Positions 1 to 5,743 of a stretch of 5,743 bases of DNA are shown here, piece by piece. Made by a program: the position numbers and the translations under genes. The DNA lies in contig JANYCH010000300.1 of NCBI GenBank assembly GCA_025360395.1, forward strand, positions 1-5,743, in the 5' to 3' direction. This DNA comes from Cytophagales bacterium (lineage in GTDB: Bacteria > Bacteroidota > Bacteroidia > Cytophagales > UBA9547). The notes beneath the pieces were generated by a model. It was not told the DNA's origin and made no database searches. It saw nothing but the letters and a program-made list of their open reading frames with translations. How positions within the stretch are numbered: position 1 is the first letter of the stretch; the number at the start of each line of letters is the position of its first letter.

Positions 1-2
1 TG

Positions 3-1265
3 TTCAGGCATTCTCATAATCAGCTGGAAATGATGAATACAAGCATACAGCAATATGGAAGCACCTATTCGGCAAACCTTGGCAAAATTCGTATGGTCAT
101 CACCCAGGACCCTGCCTTTATTGAATACGTACTCAAAGGCAACCAACGTAATTATCATAAGTCCCCGATCGTAACAAAACAGCTTGGCCGGTTCATTGGA
201 AATGGCTTACTCACCTCCAATGGCGATTACTGGCTAAAGCAAAGGCGACTGATTTAGCCTGGCTTTCATCATGAGAAAATCAATGCGTTATTTTCCATTA
301 TTAAAAAAACTGTGGACAACTATTTAAAAGATTTTCCTGTTGGAAAAAACATTGACGTTTATCCATTGATGAACAAGCTGGCATTTGAAATTGTCATTAA
401 TTCCCTTTTCAATGTTAATATTCAAGAAGAGAAAAGAAATGAGCTAAGCAATTTTATTTCAGAAATCCAGGATTTTGTGCTTAAAGAAGTAAACCAGCCT
501 TATTTGAGCTGGTGGTTTCGGTTATCCGGAGAAGAAAAGATAAACCTGGAGCGTTCCAAAAGGGCCAGGGAAATCATACAGGAACTAATTTATAATCGAA
601 AACAAAGTCCTGAAAAGTTTAATGACCTCCTGGACATGCTACTGGATGCCCGCTACGAAGACAATGGACAGCCCATGTCTGATGACCAGGTGATTGACGA
701 AATCCTTATTATGCTTATTGCAGGACATGAAACATCTGCAAATGCACTTTCTTTTACCCTTTTCCTGCTTGCTGAGCATCCTAAACAATTACAGAAACTA
801 AAGAATGGGGTGAGTGGCTTATCCATTGAAGAAACTGTAAAAAACGAGGCTTTACTTTCGGTAATTAACGAAACAATGCGCCTTTATCCGCCAGCATGGA
901 TCAGTGACAGGGTGGCACTTGCAGATGACAGGTTTAAAGATTTTATAATCCCTAAAGACACCACACTGGTGTTGTATTATTATGGTTTACATCGCGACCC
1001 TGAAAATTTCGAAGATCCGCAATCGTTTCATCCGGACAGATTTTTGAAGAAAAATATAAACAAAGAAAAACAAAAAGCCTTTTATCCTTTTGGAGCAGGC
1101 CCCCGCATGTGCATCGGAAACAATTTTGCCCTGGCAGAAATGGCCATCTTCCTTCAGGAATTCATCTTACATTTCGATATAACTTCAACCGGACACACTC
1201 CCGGTTTAAAACCTTTGATAACGCTACGACCAGACAAAATAATACTTAACGTTTCCAGAAATTAA
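3..1265 (+). pseudogene. Cytochrome P450, 5'-partial, interrupted by one in-frame TAG
   Basis: Soluble bacterial cytochrome P450, a heme-thiolate monooxygenase that needs external redox partners, none of which is in the window. The frame is open from position 3, so the true start lies upstream, and roughly 25-45 N-terminal residues are probably missing. Numbering residues from position 3, the motifs are: C-helix WxxxR at 77-81 (WLKQR); I-helix oxygen-binding AGHET at 240-244; K-helix ExxR at 290-293 (ETMR) followed by LYPP; PDRF at 344-347; and the heme loop FGAGPRMCIG at 363-372, with Cys370 as the axial ligand. The gene ends in tandem stops TAATAA. Codon 85 (255-257) is TAG, between RRLI and PGFHHEK, where the family typically reads RRLxQPxFH; a single CAG-to-TAG change explains it. 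The 335 codons after it show no second lesion. The open stretch from 312 begins with GTG, which is the Val of a helix and not a credible start. Family assignment is secure. Whether this is a true pseudogene, a recent mutation or a read error is open. Confidence 0.9.
255..257 (+). other. Premature TAG stop in the P450 reading frame
   Basis: The TAG lies four codons after the WxxxR motif and in the same frame as everything up to 1265. The family context (RRLI, then P-x-F-H) predicts Gln, so this is one C-to-T transition from CAG. Termination here would give only the N-terminal quarter of the protein, without the heme ligand, and so no enzyme. The uracil-DNA glycosylase in this window also ends in TAG, which argues that TAG is a normal stop in this genome. 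Confidence 0.85.
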
Positions 1266-1680
1266 TAAAATCAGAATCCTTTCCGGCTGGTCCAATTAAT
1301 TAATTTAGGTTTTACATTTAAGCTTTGGGCAGTGGCCGGGCTCTATGCTTCTATCTTTTTTGCTGATAAGGTACTATTTAACCAGACTAAAGATCCAAAA
1401 AAGGATAACCGCGCCGATCCCTACTGCATCTGAATGGGTTATCATGCTACTATCAAGGCAAAAGATCAATAAAAAAGGGGAGCTTAGAATTTGCAAGTTC
1501 TCTCCTATTACTTTTTTGATGCCCAAAAAACGTTACATACAAGGGCACGAACGCCAAAAATCTTTTCTTTCTCTCTCCCTCTCAACCTTCCACCCTTTGC
1601 CAGAAAATAAAGATTCATGCTTGCCTGCTATAGCCCTCCCTCTTCACTGTCCGAAACTATTATATTACATTTTTTATTTT
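1266..1680. other. Convergent intergenic region without a convincing gene
   Basis: These 415 bases separate the 3' ends of the P450 and the uracil-DNA glycosylase. I find no tRNA-like fold and no recognisable protein. Two overlapping plus-strand open stretches exist. One, 1269-1430, lies in the P450 frame after its stops; it has no ATG and translates to a hydrophobic segment (LWAVAGLYASIFFA) followed by a charged tail. The other starts at ATG 1345 and runs antisense into the glycosylase gene. Neither resembles a family I know. Positions 1561-1583 are an uninterrupted 23-base pyrimidine tract inside a longer CT-rich stretch. An imperfect hairpin at 1477-1505 is listed separately. Confidence 0.6.
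1471..1517. terminator. Possible shared terminator between convergent genes
   Basis: GGGGAG (1477-1482) can pair with CTCTCC (1500-1505), with one G-U wobble in plus-strand RNA; an inner CTT/AAG pair may extend the stem. Six A's (1471-1476) precede the hairpin and six T's (1512-1517) follow it, so either strand could end in a U-tract. On the minus strand the U-tract is directly adjacent but the wobble becomes an A-C mismatch. It lies 212 bases past the P450 stop and about 175 bases past the glycosylase stop. The stem is short and imperfect, so the call is tentative. Confidence 0.3.
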
Positions 1681-2367
1681 CTAACAGCTAAGCAAGTCTA
1701 TGTACTTGTTTATGTATTCCTGTTTGCTTTTAGCTTTGTATTGCATTATAAACCGTGGATGTTCCAGAGAAATGATCTTCTTGAAAAAGCTGGACTCCTG
1801 GTTTAGTTTAATAAAATAAGCAGTATTCTGTCCCGTTCCCAGGCAAAAGCAAACCTCCCTGTTCACATTAAATTTCAACAGCTCTTTCAGGTTCCAGATA
1901 ATAAATCCCGAAACAGAATTTTGAAGCTCTTTAGTGTCGTAATAATTGTAATTCACCTCTTTGCCCTCTTCTGTTTGCCTTATCAAACCTAAGGGACAAA
2001 GGGAATTGAAGTAAAAATCGGAATAGAAAGTATGGGCACCACCATAGGCTTCAATCATTTCATACATAAACACAGAAGATTGTTCGTGCAAAAGTTTTCC
2101 TTCATAAGCGATCCCGCATTTTTCAATCAGTCGTTTGGGATCAGTAAAAGGAACACCGGTTATTCCACCTCCAAACCTGCCTGGATTAATTCCTATTATC
2201 AGTTTCCTTTCCCGGTTGTCGCTGTAAAACTTTCGGTAAAATTCTTCCGATATCCTCTTGGACATCGAGTCTTTATATGGATTCATGAAACTAATTCCAA
2301 GCGGCAATGTCCCGCCAAAATCAAGGCTGTTGTTGTAGGATATAATTTGATCTGCAAAAGTGGCCAT
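1681..2367 (-). CDS. SMUG2-like uracil-DNA glycosylase (DUF4918 type)
   Basis: Predicted cytoplasmic base-excision-repair enzyme that removes uracil, and perhaps other deaminated bases, from DNA. The 228 residues match the usual size of this subfamily. Motif 1 is GINPGRFGGGITGVPF at residues 59-74, the counterpart of the SMUG1 segment GMNPGPFG..TGVPF; Asn61 corresponds to its catalytic Asn. FNSLCPLG at 120-127 supplies Asn121, the probable uracil-recognition residue. HPRFIMQY at 203-210 is motif 2, with His203 as the second active-site residue; it differs from SMUG1 HPSPRNP and fits the SMUG2/DUF4918 group. The start ATG (2367-2365) begins directly with MATFADQI and lies in an AT-rich leader without a Shine-Dalgarno sequence. 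The gene ends in TAG. It converges on the P450 and diverges from the methyltransferase, so it is probably transcribed alone. Substrate range cannot be read from sequence. Confidence 0.9.
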   Translation of the reverse strand: MATFADQIISYNNSLDFGGTLPLGISFMNPYKDSMSKRISEEFYRKFYSDNRERKLIIGINPGRFGGGITGVPFTDPKRLIEKCGIAYEGKLLHEQSSVFMYEMIEAYGGAHTFYSDFYFNSLCPLGLIRQTEEGKEVNYNYYDTKELQNSVSGFIIWNLKELLKFNVNREVCFCLGTGQNTAYFIKLNQESSFFKKIISLEHPRFIMQYKAKSKQEYINKYIDLLSC

Positions 2368-2397
2368 GTGTTTAGAATTATCGTTTGCTGGAACTTA

Positions 2398-2429
2398 TTT
2401 GTTTTAGTTATAATCATTAATAATCTTTG
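2398..2429 (+). promoter_or_regulatory. Candidate Bacteroidota promoter for the methyltransferase
   Basis: TTTG at 2398-2401 could be a -33 element. It lies 19 bases before TAATCTTTG (2421-2429), which resembles the Bacteroidota -7 consensus TAnnTTTG with one extra base between TA and TTTG. Transcription would then start around 2436, leaving a leader of about 36 nt before ATG 2472. The -7 match is imperfect, and motifs of this kind are common in AT-rich DNA. Confidence 0.3.
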
Positions 2430-2450
2430 TTAAGATATAACCTTTGTTTA
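2421..2450 (+). repeat. 13-base tandem near-repeat upstream of the methyltransferase
   Basis: TAATCTTTGTTAA (2421-2433) and TAACCTTTGTTTA (2438-2450) agree at 11 of 13 positions and are offset by 17 bases. The pair lies between divergent genes. It may be two alternative -7 elements, a repeated operator half-site, or chance similarity in AT-rich DNA. Confidence 0.4.
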
Positions 2451-2471
2451 TAAACTATTTTTAAAATAATC

Positions 2472-3344
2472 ATGAAACTTTTCAAATGGGTGCCTTCTTC
2501 TTTAGCTACCTGGATTTACACAGTTATATTAAAGAATAAATCAATACGTATTTTAATTCAAAGACTGATTTGCATTTTTATTCCTGAAAAAATAGAGTTA
2601 AAAGGAATATCTCTTAGCCTTAATCAAACTGATGCAATTGTTTCTGGTAGCCTGGCAATGGGATTCTATGAAAAATCGAATATTGACTTGTTTTGTTCGA
2701 TGTATGGTATTGGCAATGAAGGAAATACATTTTTAGATATAGGAGCTAATATAGGACTTTACTCGGCCTTGGCAGCCAAATTTGTGGGCAGTAAAGGCAA
2801 AGTAATTGCAATAGAACCTGATGTTGTCAATTGTAGCTATATTAAAAAAACAATAGATCTAAATAGATTCACTAACATAGATATCTTTCAGGTAGCCGCA
2901 GGAGACTATGATGGAGAAGCAAAATTATACTTGAATAATTTAAACAAAGCTGACCATCGCTTATATGATAATAAAGCTGAAAGATCCTTTAAAAGCATCG
3001 ATATACTGAAGATGGATACAATAATAGCAAAATATGAAAAATTGAAGGTTGACTTTGTCAAAATTGATACTCAAGGCTATGAGTATAAAGTTTTAAAAGG
3101 AATGAATAATATCATAAAAACAAATAATGACATGAAAATTACTATGGAATTCTGGCCATGGGGAATATTTCAAGCAGGAGATGATCCTGAAGAGTTATTG
3201 AATCTTATACAGGGATATGGATTCAAAATAAGAAAAATTGATGAAGATGCTGCCAAAACATATGAGGTAACTGACTTGAAAACCTTATTAAATCTAGATA
3301 AAGAAAGACAACATATAGACCTCTATTTAGAGAAATACCCTTAA
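2472..3344 (+). CDS. FkbM-family SAM-dependent methyltransferase
   Basis: Predicted class I S-adenosylmethionine-dependent O-methyltransferase of the FkbM (Methyltransf_21) family. Members methylate hydroxyl groups on sugars of surface polysaccharides or on secondary metabolites; the substrate here is unknown. Of 290 residues, about 1-45 form a basic and hydrophobic N-terminal segment (Trp6, Trp14, several Ile/Leu/Lys/Arg) that may contact a membrane or partner. The SAM-binding motif I is FLDIGANIGLYS at 87-98. Glu115-Pro116 (IAIEPD) is the acidic end of strand 2 expected to bind the SAM ribose. VAAGDYDG at 141-148 is the next core strand and turn. FVKIDTQGYEYKVLKG at 195-210 is the family signature, normally KIDxQGxE. 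The start ATG has an A/T-rich leader and no Shine-Dalgarno sequence. Sampled lines are mostly 27-30% GC against 43-45% in the neighbouring genes, which suggests transfer, as is common for glycan-modifying genes. No glycosyltransferase lies alongside. Family call is firm; role is inferred. Confidence 0.9.
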   Translation: MKLFKWVPSSLATWIYTVILKNKSIRILIQRLICIFIPEKIELKGISLSLNQTDAIVSGSLAMGFYEKSNIDLFCSMYGIGNEGNTFLDIGANIGLYSALAAKFVGSKGKVIAIEPDVVNCSYIKKTIDLNRFTNIDIFQVAAGDYDGEAKLYLNNLNKADHRLYDNKAERSFKSIDILKMDTIIAKYEKLKVDFVKIDTQGYEYKVLKGMNNIIKTNNDMKITMEFWPWGIFQAGDDPEELLNLIQGYGFKIRKIDEDAAKTYEVTDLKTLLNLDKERQHIDLYLEKYP

Positions 3345-3381
3345 ATTTATTCACGTTAGTTCAATCTCAATTATACTTTAA

Positions 3382-3543
3382 AAGAATGTATTGGATTATT
3401 GGTTTACTGAAAGCTGGAACCGCTATATTAACAAGCTGAAAGAGACAAGAAAGTGTGTCGAACAGTTAGCTTCCGAAATAATAAATAATTTTGTTAAATC
3501 AGCTGCTTTTATTGGAGAAAAAAAATATTGTAACCATTTTTAA
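3382..3543 (+). other. 53-codon open stretch, possible gene remnant or small protein
   Basis: Between the methyltransferase and the propeller gene one frame stays open from just after TAA 3379-3381 to TAA 3541-3543. It has no ATG; TTG at 3391 could start a 50-residue product. The translation begins LDYWFTESWNRYINKLKE and continues as a probable amphipathic, Lys-rich helix, ending GEKKYCNHF. I do not recognise it. An open frame of this length is not rare in AT-rich DNA, so this could be a decayed gene end, a small protein or chance. Confidence 0.15.
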
Positions 3544-3566
3544 ATCTACTTTTTACAAATACAATT

Positions 3567-5666
3567 ATGAAAAAAAGCTTAACTCTTTGTTTATTTCTTA
3601 GTGCTCTCGCAGTTGCCAATGCACAATGGTACAACACCATGGGCCCGGGCCCAAACAATATTACCGGCATTTCAGGAGAAGGAAACACCATTTATGTTTC
3701 AAGCAATGGCAATGGGATACATGTTTCACCGGACAGCGGCGCAACCTGGCACAGTCTCAACAATGGGCTTCCAAATCTCGGGATTATTTCTATTTATGAG
3801 AAAAAAGGTGTAGTCCTTGCAGGAGGCTTTAAGCTTTACAGGTCTGAAGACAAAGGTAATACCTGGACAACCACGACTGTAAGCGGCTCTATTAAAAAGT
3901 TTTATGAAATAGGAGATACTGTATATGCCATGGGATCAACATTATTGAAATCGGGCGATTTAGGCAAAACCTGGAAAGCGGTACCTTATCCTAATAATTC
4001 CAATGGAAGTGTAGGGGCCTTTTATCAAAATGGAAACCTGATGCTCTGCGGTATAGATCAGTACGGCATGTACCGTTCTACCGATTATGGTAAAAACTGG
4101 ACTAAAACCAATAAAGGACTGGATACTACGAAAAATAATACCGTCTATGTAAGTAGCTTATCAGCCAACGGTAACTCTATTTACACAGGGACCGGGAATG
4201 GAATTTCAGGAGGTGGTAAATTGTACATTTCTTCGGATGCAGGATTATCCTGGACTCCCGTCAAAGCACCCTTTACCGATTCACCTTCAGGAATCGTATT
4301 TTTAAATAATAAAATTTACATCAGCAGCAATGGAGTATTCTCTTCCGCCGACAATGGTGCTAACTGGAAACAACATCTTCCAAAAAGTGTAAGCGATCCG
4401 CAGACTTATACAAGTTTATACACCAACGGGCAGGACCTTTATGCCCCGAGGAACAATGGTTTCCAGGCAAGTGACGGCAATATATTCAAGACTTATAATG
4501 ATGGTCTATCCTTCAAGCCAGTATTAAGCGGAATTACAGCAAAACAAACCCAGAACCTTGTCTTTAGCGGTGACACTATTTATGGATCTTCAGGTATAGT
4601 ATCTTACAATAATGGGAATACCTGGAAATATTTAACCCCTAATGTGCCAGCTCCATTGAGAATACTTGCTAAGAAAGGAAATAAAATTTTCGCCAACCCT
4701 GCCGGAAATACATTAAGCTATGGCATTTATGTTTCTACAGACAATTACAAAACGTGGGCACCAGCCAATACCGGTATGTACCAGTATGGAAACATTCCCA
4801 AAATGCTGTTCAAAAACGATACAATTTTCGTATTGCAAACAGTGAATAGCACTTTTGGCTCAGAGTCAGGTGTTTACTTCTCTGCTAACAATGGTACTAG
4901 CTGGACAAAGGCTGCAAATACTGGCTTTGTCGGAGCAGTAGATTTTTCCATCTCTGGCGATTATATGTACGCTGCCGCTACAAACGGAGGTGTGTATGTA
5001 TCCACCAACAGTGCTAAAAACTGGACAAAAATGACCTCTCCTGCATTTCCACAATACAATACTTTTAATATGATCCAGGCAATTGGAGATACAGTTTACA
5101 CTACCGGTTACAACATTATCTTTAAATCGCTTGACAAAGGTATGACCTGGGCACAGGTGCCGGCCATAAACCAACCAACCACCCAGGGAAACCTGCTGAA
5201 TATCAGCCGTATCGGCAATAGGTTATATGCCGGAGTAGATTATTATGGTGTGTATTATTCTGAAAACAATGGCCTAACATGGAAAAGCATGGTAGATGGC
5301 TTTCCTTCTGGTAACAACACTTCTACATTTAATATTCTTCAGAATAACGGAAGGCTATTTGCCATGACAACCTCTGGCTTTTTTCAAAGGTCTGCAGCTG
5401 GCGGCGATCCTTTTACTCTCGGTTTAAATGATTTTCCAAATGTATCTGTAGAAGAAGTCTTTGTTGTATACCCTAATCCAGGATCAGGTTCTGTTACGCT
5501 CTCTTCCCAAATAGCATCCCATTTTAAACTAATGGACCAGGCAGGCAGAACTGTACTGGAAAAAGACGTAGAGGGACAAATGAAGGTTAACATAAGCCAG
5601 TTACATCCGGGCGTTTACTTTTACAATTTTAACAACAACAAGACACGCAAATTTATTGTTGAATAA
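3567..5666 (+). CDS. Secreted Asp-box beta-propeller protein with T9SS type A sorting domain
   Basis: Predicted extracellular or cell-surface protein exported by Sec and then by the type IX secretion system. Residues 1-19 are a signal peptide: basic MKK, hydrophobic LTLCLFLSALAV, and ANA before Gln20. Residues about 25-616 consist of repeats bearing Asp-box (BNR/sortilin-like) motifs S-x-D-x-G-x-T-W, with 13 recognisable copies and one probable degenerate copy. Residues about 630-699 are the sorting domain: VYPNPGSGSVTL at 634-645, a central LMDQAGRTVLEKDV strand pair at 655-668, and LHPGVYFYNF with a terminal KTRKFIVE. In this family the domain is cleaved on export and the mature protein is released or anchored to the outer surface. 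No catalytic domain is visible; a glycan-binding, protease-like or adhesive role, or a GH74-like fold, are all possible. The start is fixed by the signal peptide; no Shine-Dalgarno sequence precedes it. The gene appears monocistronic, with a strong terminator 14 bases after the stop. Confidence 0.93.
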   Translation: MKKSLTLCLFLSALAVANAQWYNTMGPGPNNITGISGEGNTIYVSSNGNGIHVSPDSGATWHSLNNGLPNLGIISIYEKKGVVLAGGFKLYRSEDKGNTWTTTTVSGSIKKFYEIGDTVYAMGSTLLKSGDLGKTWKAVPYPNNSNGSVGAFYQNGNLMLCGIDQYGMYRSTDYGKNWTKTNKGLDTTKNNTVYVSSLSANGNSIYTGTGNGISGGGKLYISSDAGLSWTPVKAPFTDSPSGIVFLNNKIYISSNGVFSSADNGANWKQHLPKSVSDPQTYTSLYTNGQDLYAPRNNGFQASDGNIFKTYNDGLSFKPVLSGITAKQTQNLVFSGDTIYGSSGIVSYNNGNTWKYLTPNVPAPLRILAKKGNKIFANPAGNTLSYGIYVSTDNYKTWAPANTGMYQYGNIPKMLFKNDTIFVLQTVNSTFGSESGVYFSANNGTSWTKAANTGFVGAVDFSISGDYMYAAATNGGVYVSTNSAKNWTKMTSPAFPQYNTFNMIQAIGDTVYTTGYNIIFKSLDKGMTWAQVPAINQPTTQGNLLNISRIGNRLYAGVDYYGVYYSENNGLTWKSMVDGFPSGNNTSTFNILQNNGRLFAMTTSGFFQRSAAGGDPFTLGLNDFPNVSVEEVFVVYPNPGSGSVTLSSQIASHFKLMDQAGRTVLEKDVEGQMKVNISQLHPGVYFYNFNNNKTRKFIVE
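3726..5414 (+). repeat. Array of 13-14 Asp-box (BNR/sortilin-like) repeats
   Basis: Each eight-residue box marks one propeller blade. The boxes begin at protein residues 54 (SPDSGATW), 93 (SEDKGNTW), 129 (SGDLGKTW), 171 (STDYGKNW), 222 (SSDAGLSW), 260 (SADNGANW), 309 (TYNDGLSF), 346 (SYNNGNTW), 390 (STDNYKTW), 439 (SANNGTSW), 479 (STNSAKNW), 521 (SLDKGMTW) and 565 (SENNGLTW). A likely fourteenth, badly degenerate box begins at 609 (SAAGGDPF). Spacing is 36-51 residues, averaging about 43. Boxes 7, 9 and 11 lack one or more key positions. The repeats have diverged, and no recent tandem duplication is apparent. Confidence 0.85.
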
Positions 5667-5680
5667 CAGTTTAAAAGAAA

Positions 5681-5726
5681 AAATACAAATAAAAAGGCCT
5701 CATTTGAGGCCTTTTTATTTGTATTT
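5681..5726. terminator. Strong intrinsic terminator, probably bidirectional
   Basis: A perfect 22-base inverted repeat (5681-5702 with 5705-5726) surrounds a two-base TT centre. Its core is GGCCTCA/TGAGGCC, flanked by an A-run on the left and a T-run (5712-5716, then ATTTGTATTT) on the right. The symmetry gives a U-tract on either strand. It begins 14 bases after the propeller gene's TAA, ends that transcript, and could also serve a convergent gene beyond the window. Confidence 0.93.
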
Positions 5727-5743
5727 GGATAAATTAATTATTC

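Noticed and set aside
255..257. TAG reassigned as a sense codon across the genome.
   Set aside because: The glycosylase gene ends in TAG at the expected family length, and readthrough would add only six residues before TAA, so TAG behaves as a stop here.
312..1265. A shorter, independently started P450 gene from 312.
   Set aside because: The first codon is GTG, the Val of a continuing helix; a product starting there would lack the N-terminal region, including the WxxxR helix, and there is no ribosome-binding signal.
1345..1806. A 153-codon plus-strand open frame with ATG.
   Set aside because: Its second part runs antisense to the 3' end of the glycosylase gene, its composition follows the CT-rich tract (runs of Ser, Leu and Pro), and it resembles no known protein.
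2032..2433. A 133-codon plus-strand open frame.
   Set aside because: It lies almost wholly antisense to the glycosylase coding region and looks like a shadow of it.
3386..3439. A 17-codon ATG-started peptide (MYWIIGLLKAG and on) in the spacer.
   Set aside because: It is too short to judge, and nothing suggests a leader peptide or attenuator, since no competing hairpins were found nearby.
3489..3554. A promoter for the propeller gene (TTTTG at 3489-3493, or TTG 3528-3530 with TACTTTTT 3547-3554).
   Set aside because: The first has no matching -7 box. The second has short spacing, lacks the final G and would leave a leader of only a few bases.
3509..3813. Short frames on both strands around the start of the propeller gene.
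   Set aside because: They overlap the signal peptide and first repeats of a clear secreted protein and have no family features.
3726..5414. The repeated motifs as a DNA tandem repeat or CRISPR-like array.
   Set aside because: The periodicity is at the protein level only (Asp-boxes); DNA copies are diverged, spacing is irregular and the frame is continuous.
4866..5593. Two minus-strand frames (4866-5174 and 5384-5593).
   Set aside because: Both are antisense to the propeller repeats or sorting domain; their Cys/Ser/Gly-rich translations reflect the reverse of repeat codons.

Overview
The window looks like ordinary chromosomal DNA from a member of the Bacteroidota. Four signs point there: a long secreted protein ends in a type IX secretion (T9SS) type A sorting domain; its signal peptide has the typical AxA-Gln cleavage site; start codons sit behind AT-rich leaders without a Shine-Dalgarno sequence; and a SMUG2-like uracil-DNA glycosylase is present, a subfamily known from Pedobacter-type bacteria. 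GC content is low, roughly 40-45% in sampled lines of the flanking genes and clearly lower in the central methyltransferase gene. The genus cannot be fixed from the sequence.

Layout, left to right. (1) Positions 3-1265, plus strand: a cytochrome P450 whose 5' end lies outside the window. It carries the C-helix, I-helix, ExxR and heme-cysteine motifs but is broken by one in-frame TAG exactly where the family normally has Gln. (2) Positions 1266-1680: a 415-base convergent intergenic region with no convincing gene and one imperfect hairpin that may be a shared terminator. (3) Positions 1681-2367, minus strand: a SMUG2-type uracil-DNA glycosylase. (4) A 104-base divergent intergenic region with a possible Bacteroidota-type promoter and a 13-base tandem repeat. 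(5) Positions 2472-3344, plus strand: an AT-rich FkbM-family methyltransferase. (6) Positions 3345-3566: a spacer holding a 53-codon open stretch of unknown status. (7) Positions 3567-5666, plus strand: a 699-residue secreted protein with 13-14 Asp-box (BNR/sortilin-like) repeats and a T9SS sorting domain, followed by a near-ideal terminator.

The four genes do not form an obvious pathway or operon. Their orientations (plus, minus, plus, plus) and spacings suggest independent units: oxidative metabolism, DNA repair, probable glycan or small-molecule O-methylation, and a cell-surface or secreted propeller protein. I see no mobile element, CRISPR array, tRNA or rRNA, and no sign of a new multi-gene system. 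The points most worth checking are the single TAG in an otherwise intact P450, the 14-blade arrangement of the propeller protein, and the compositional contrast of the methyltransferase.
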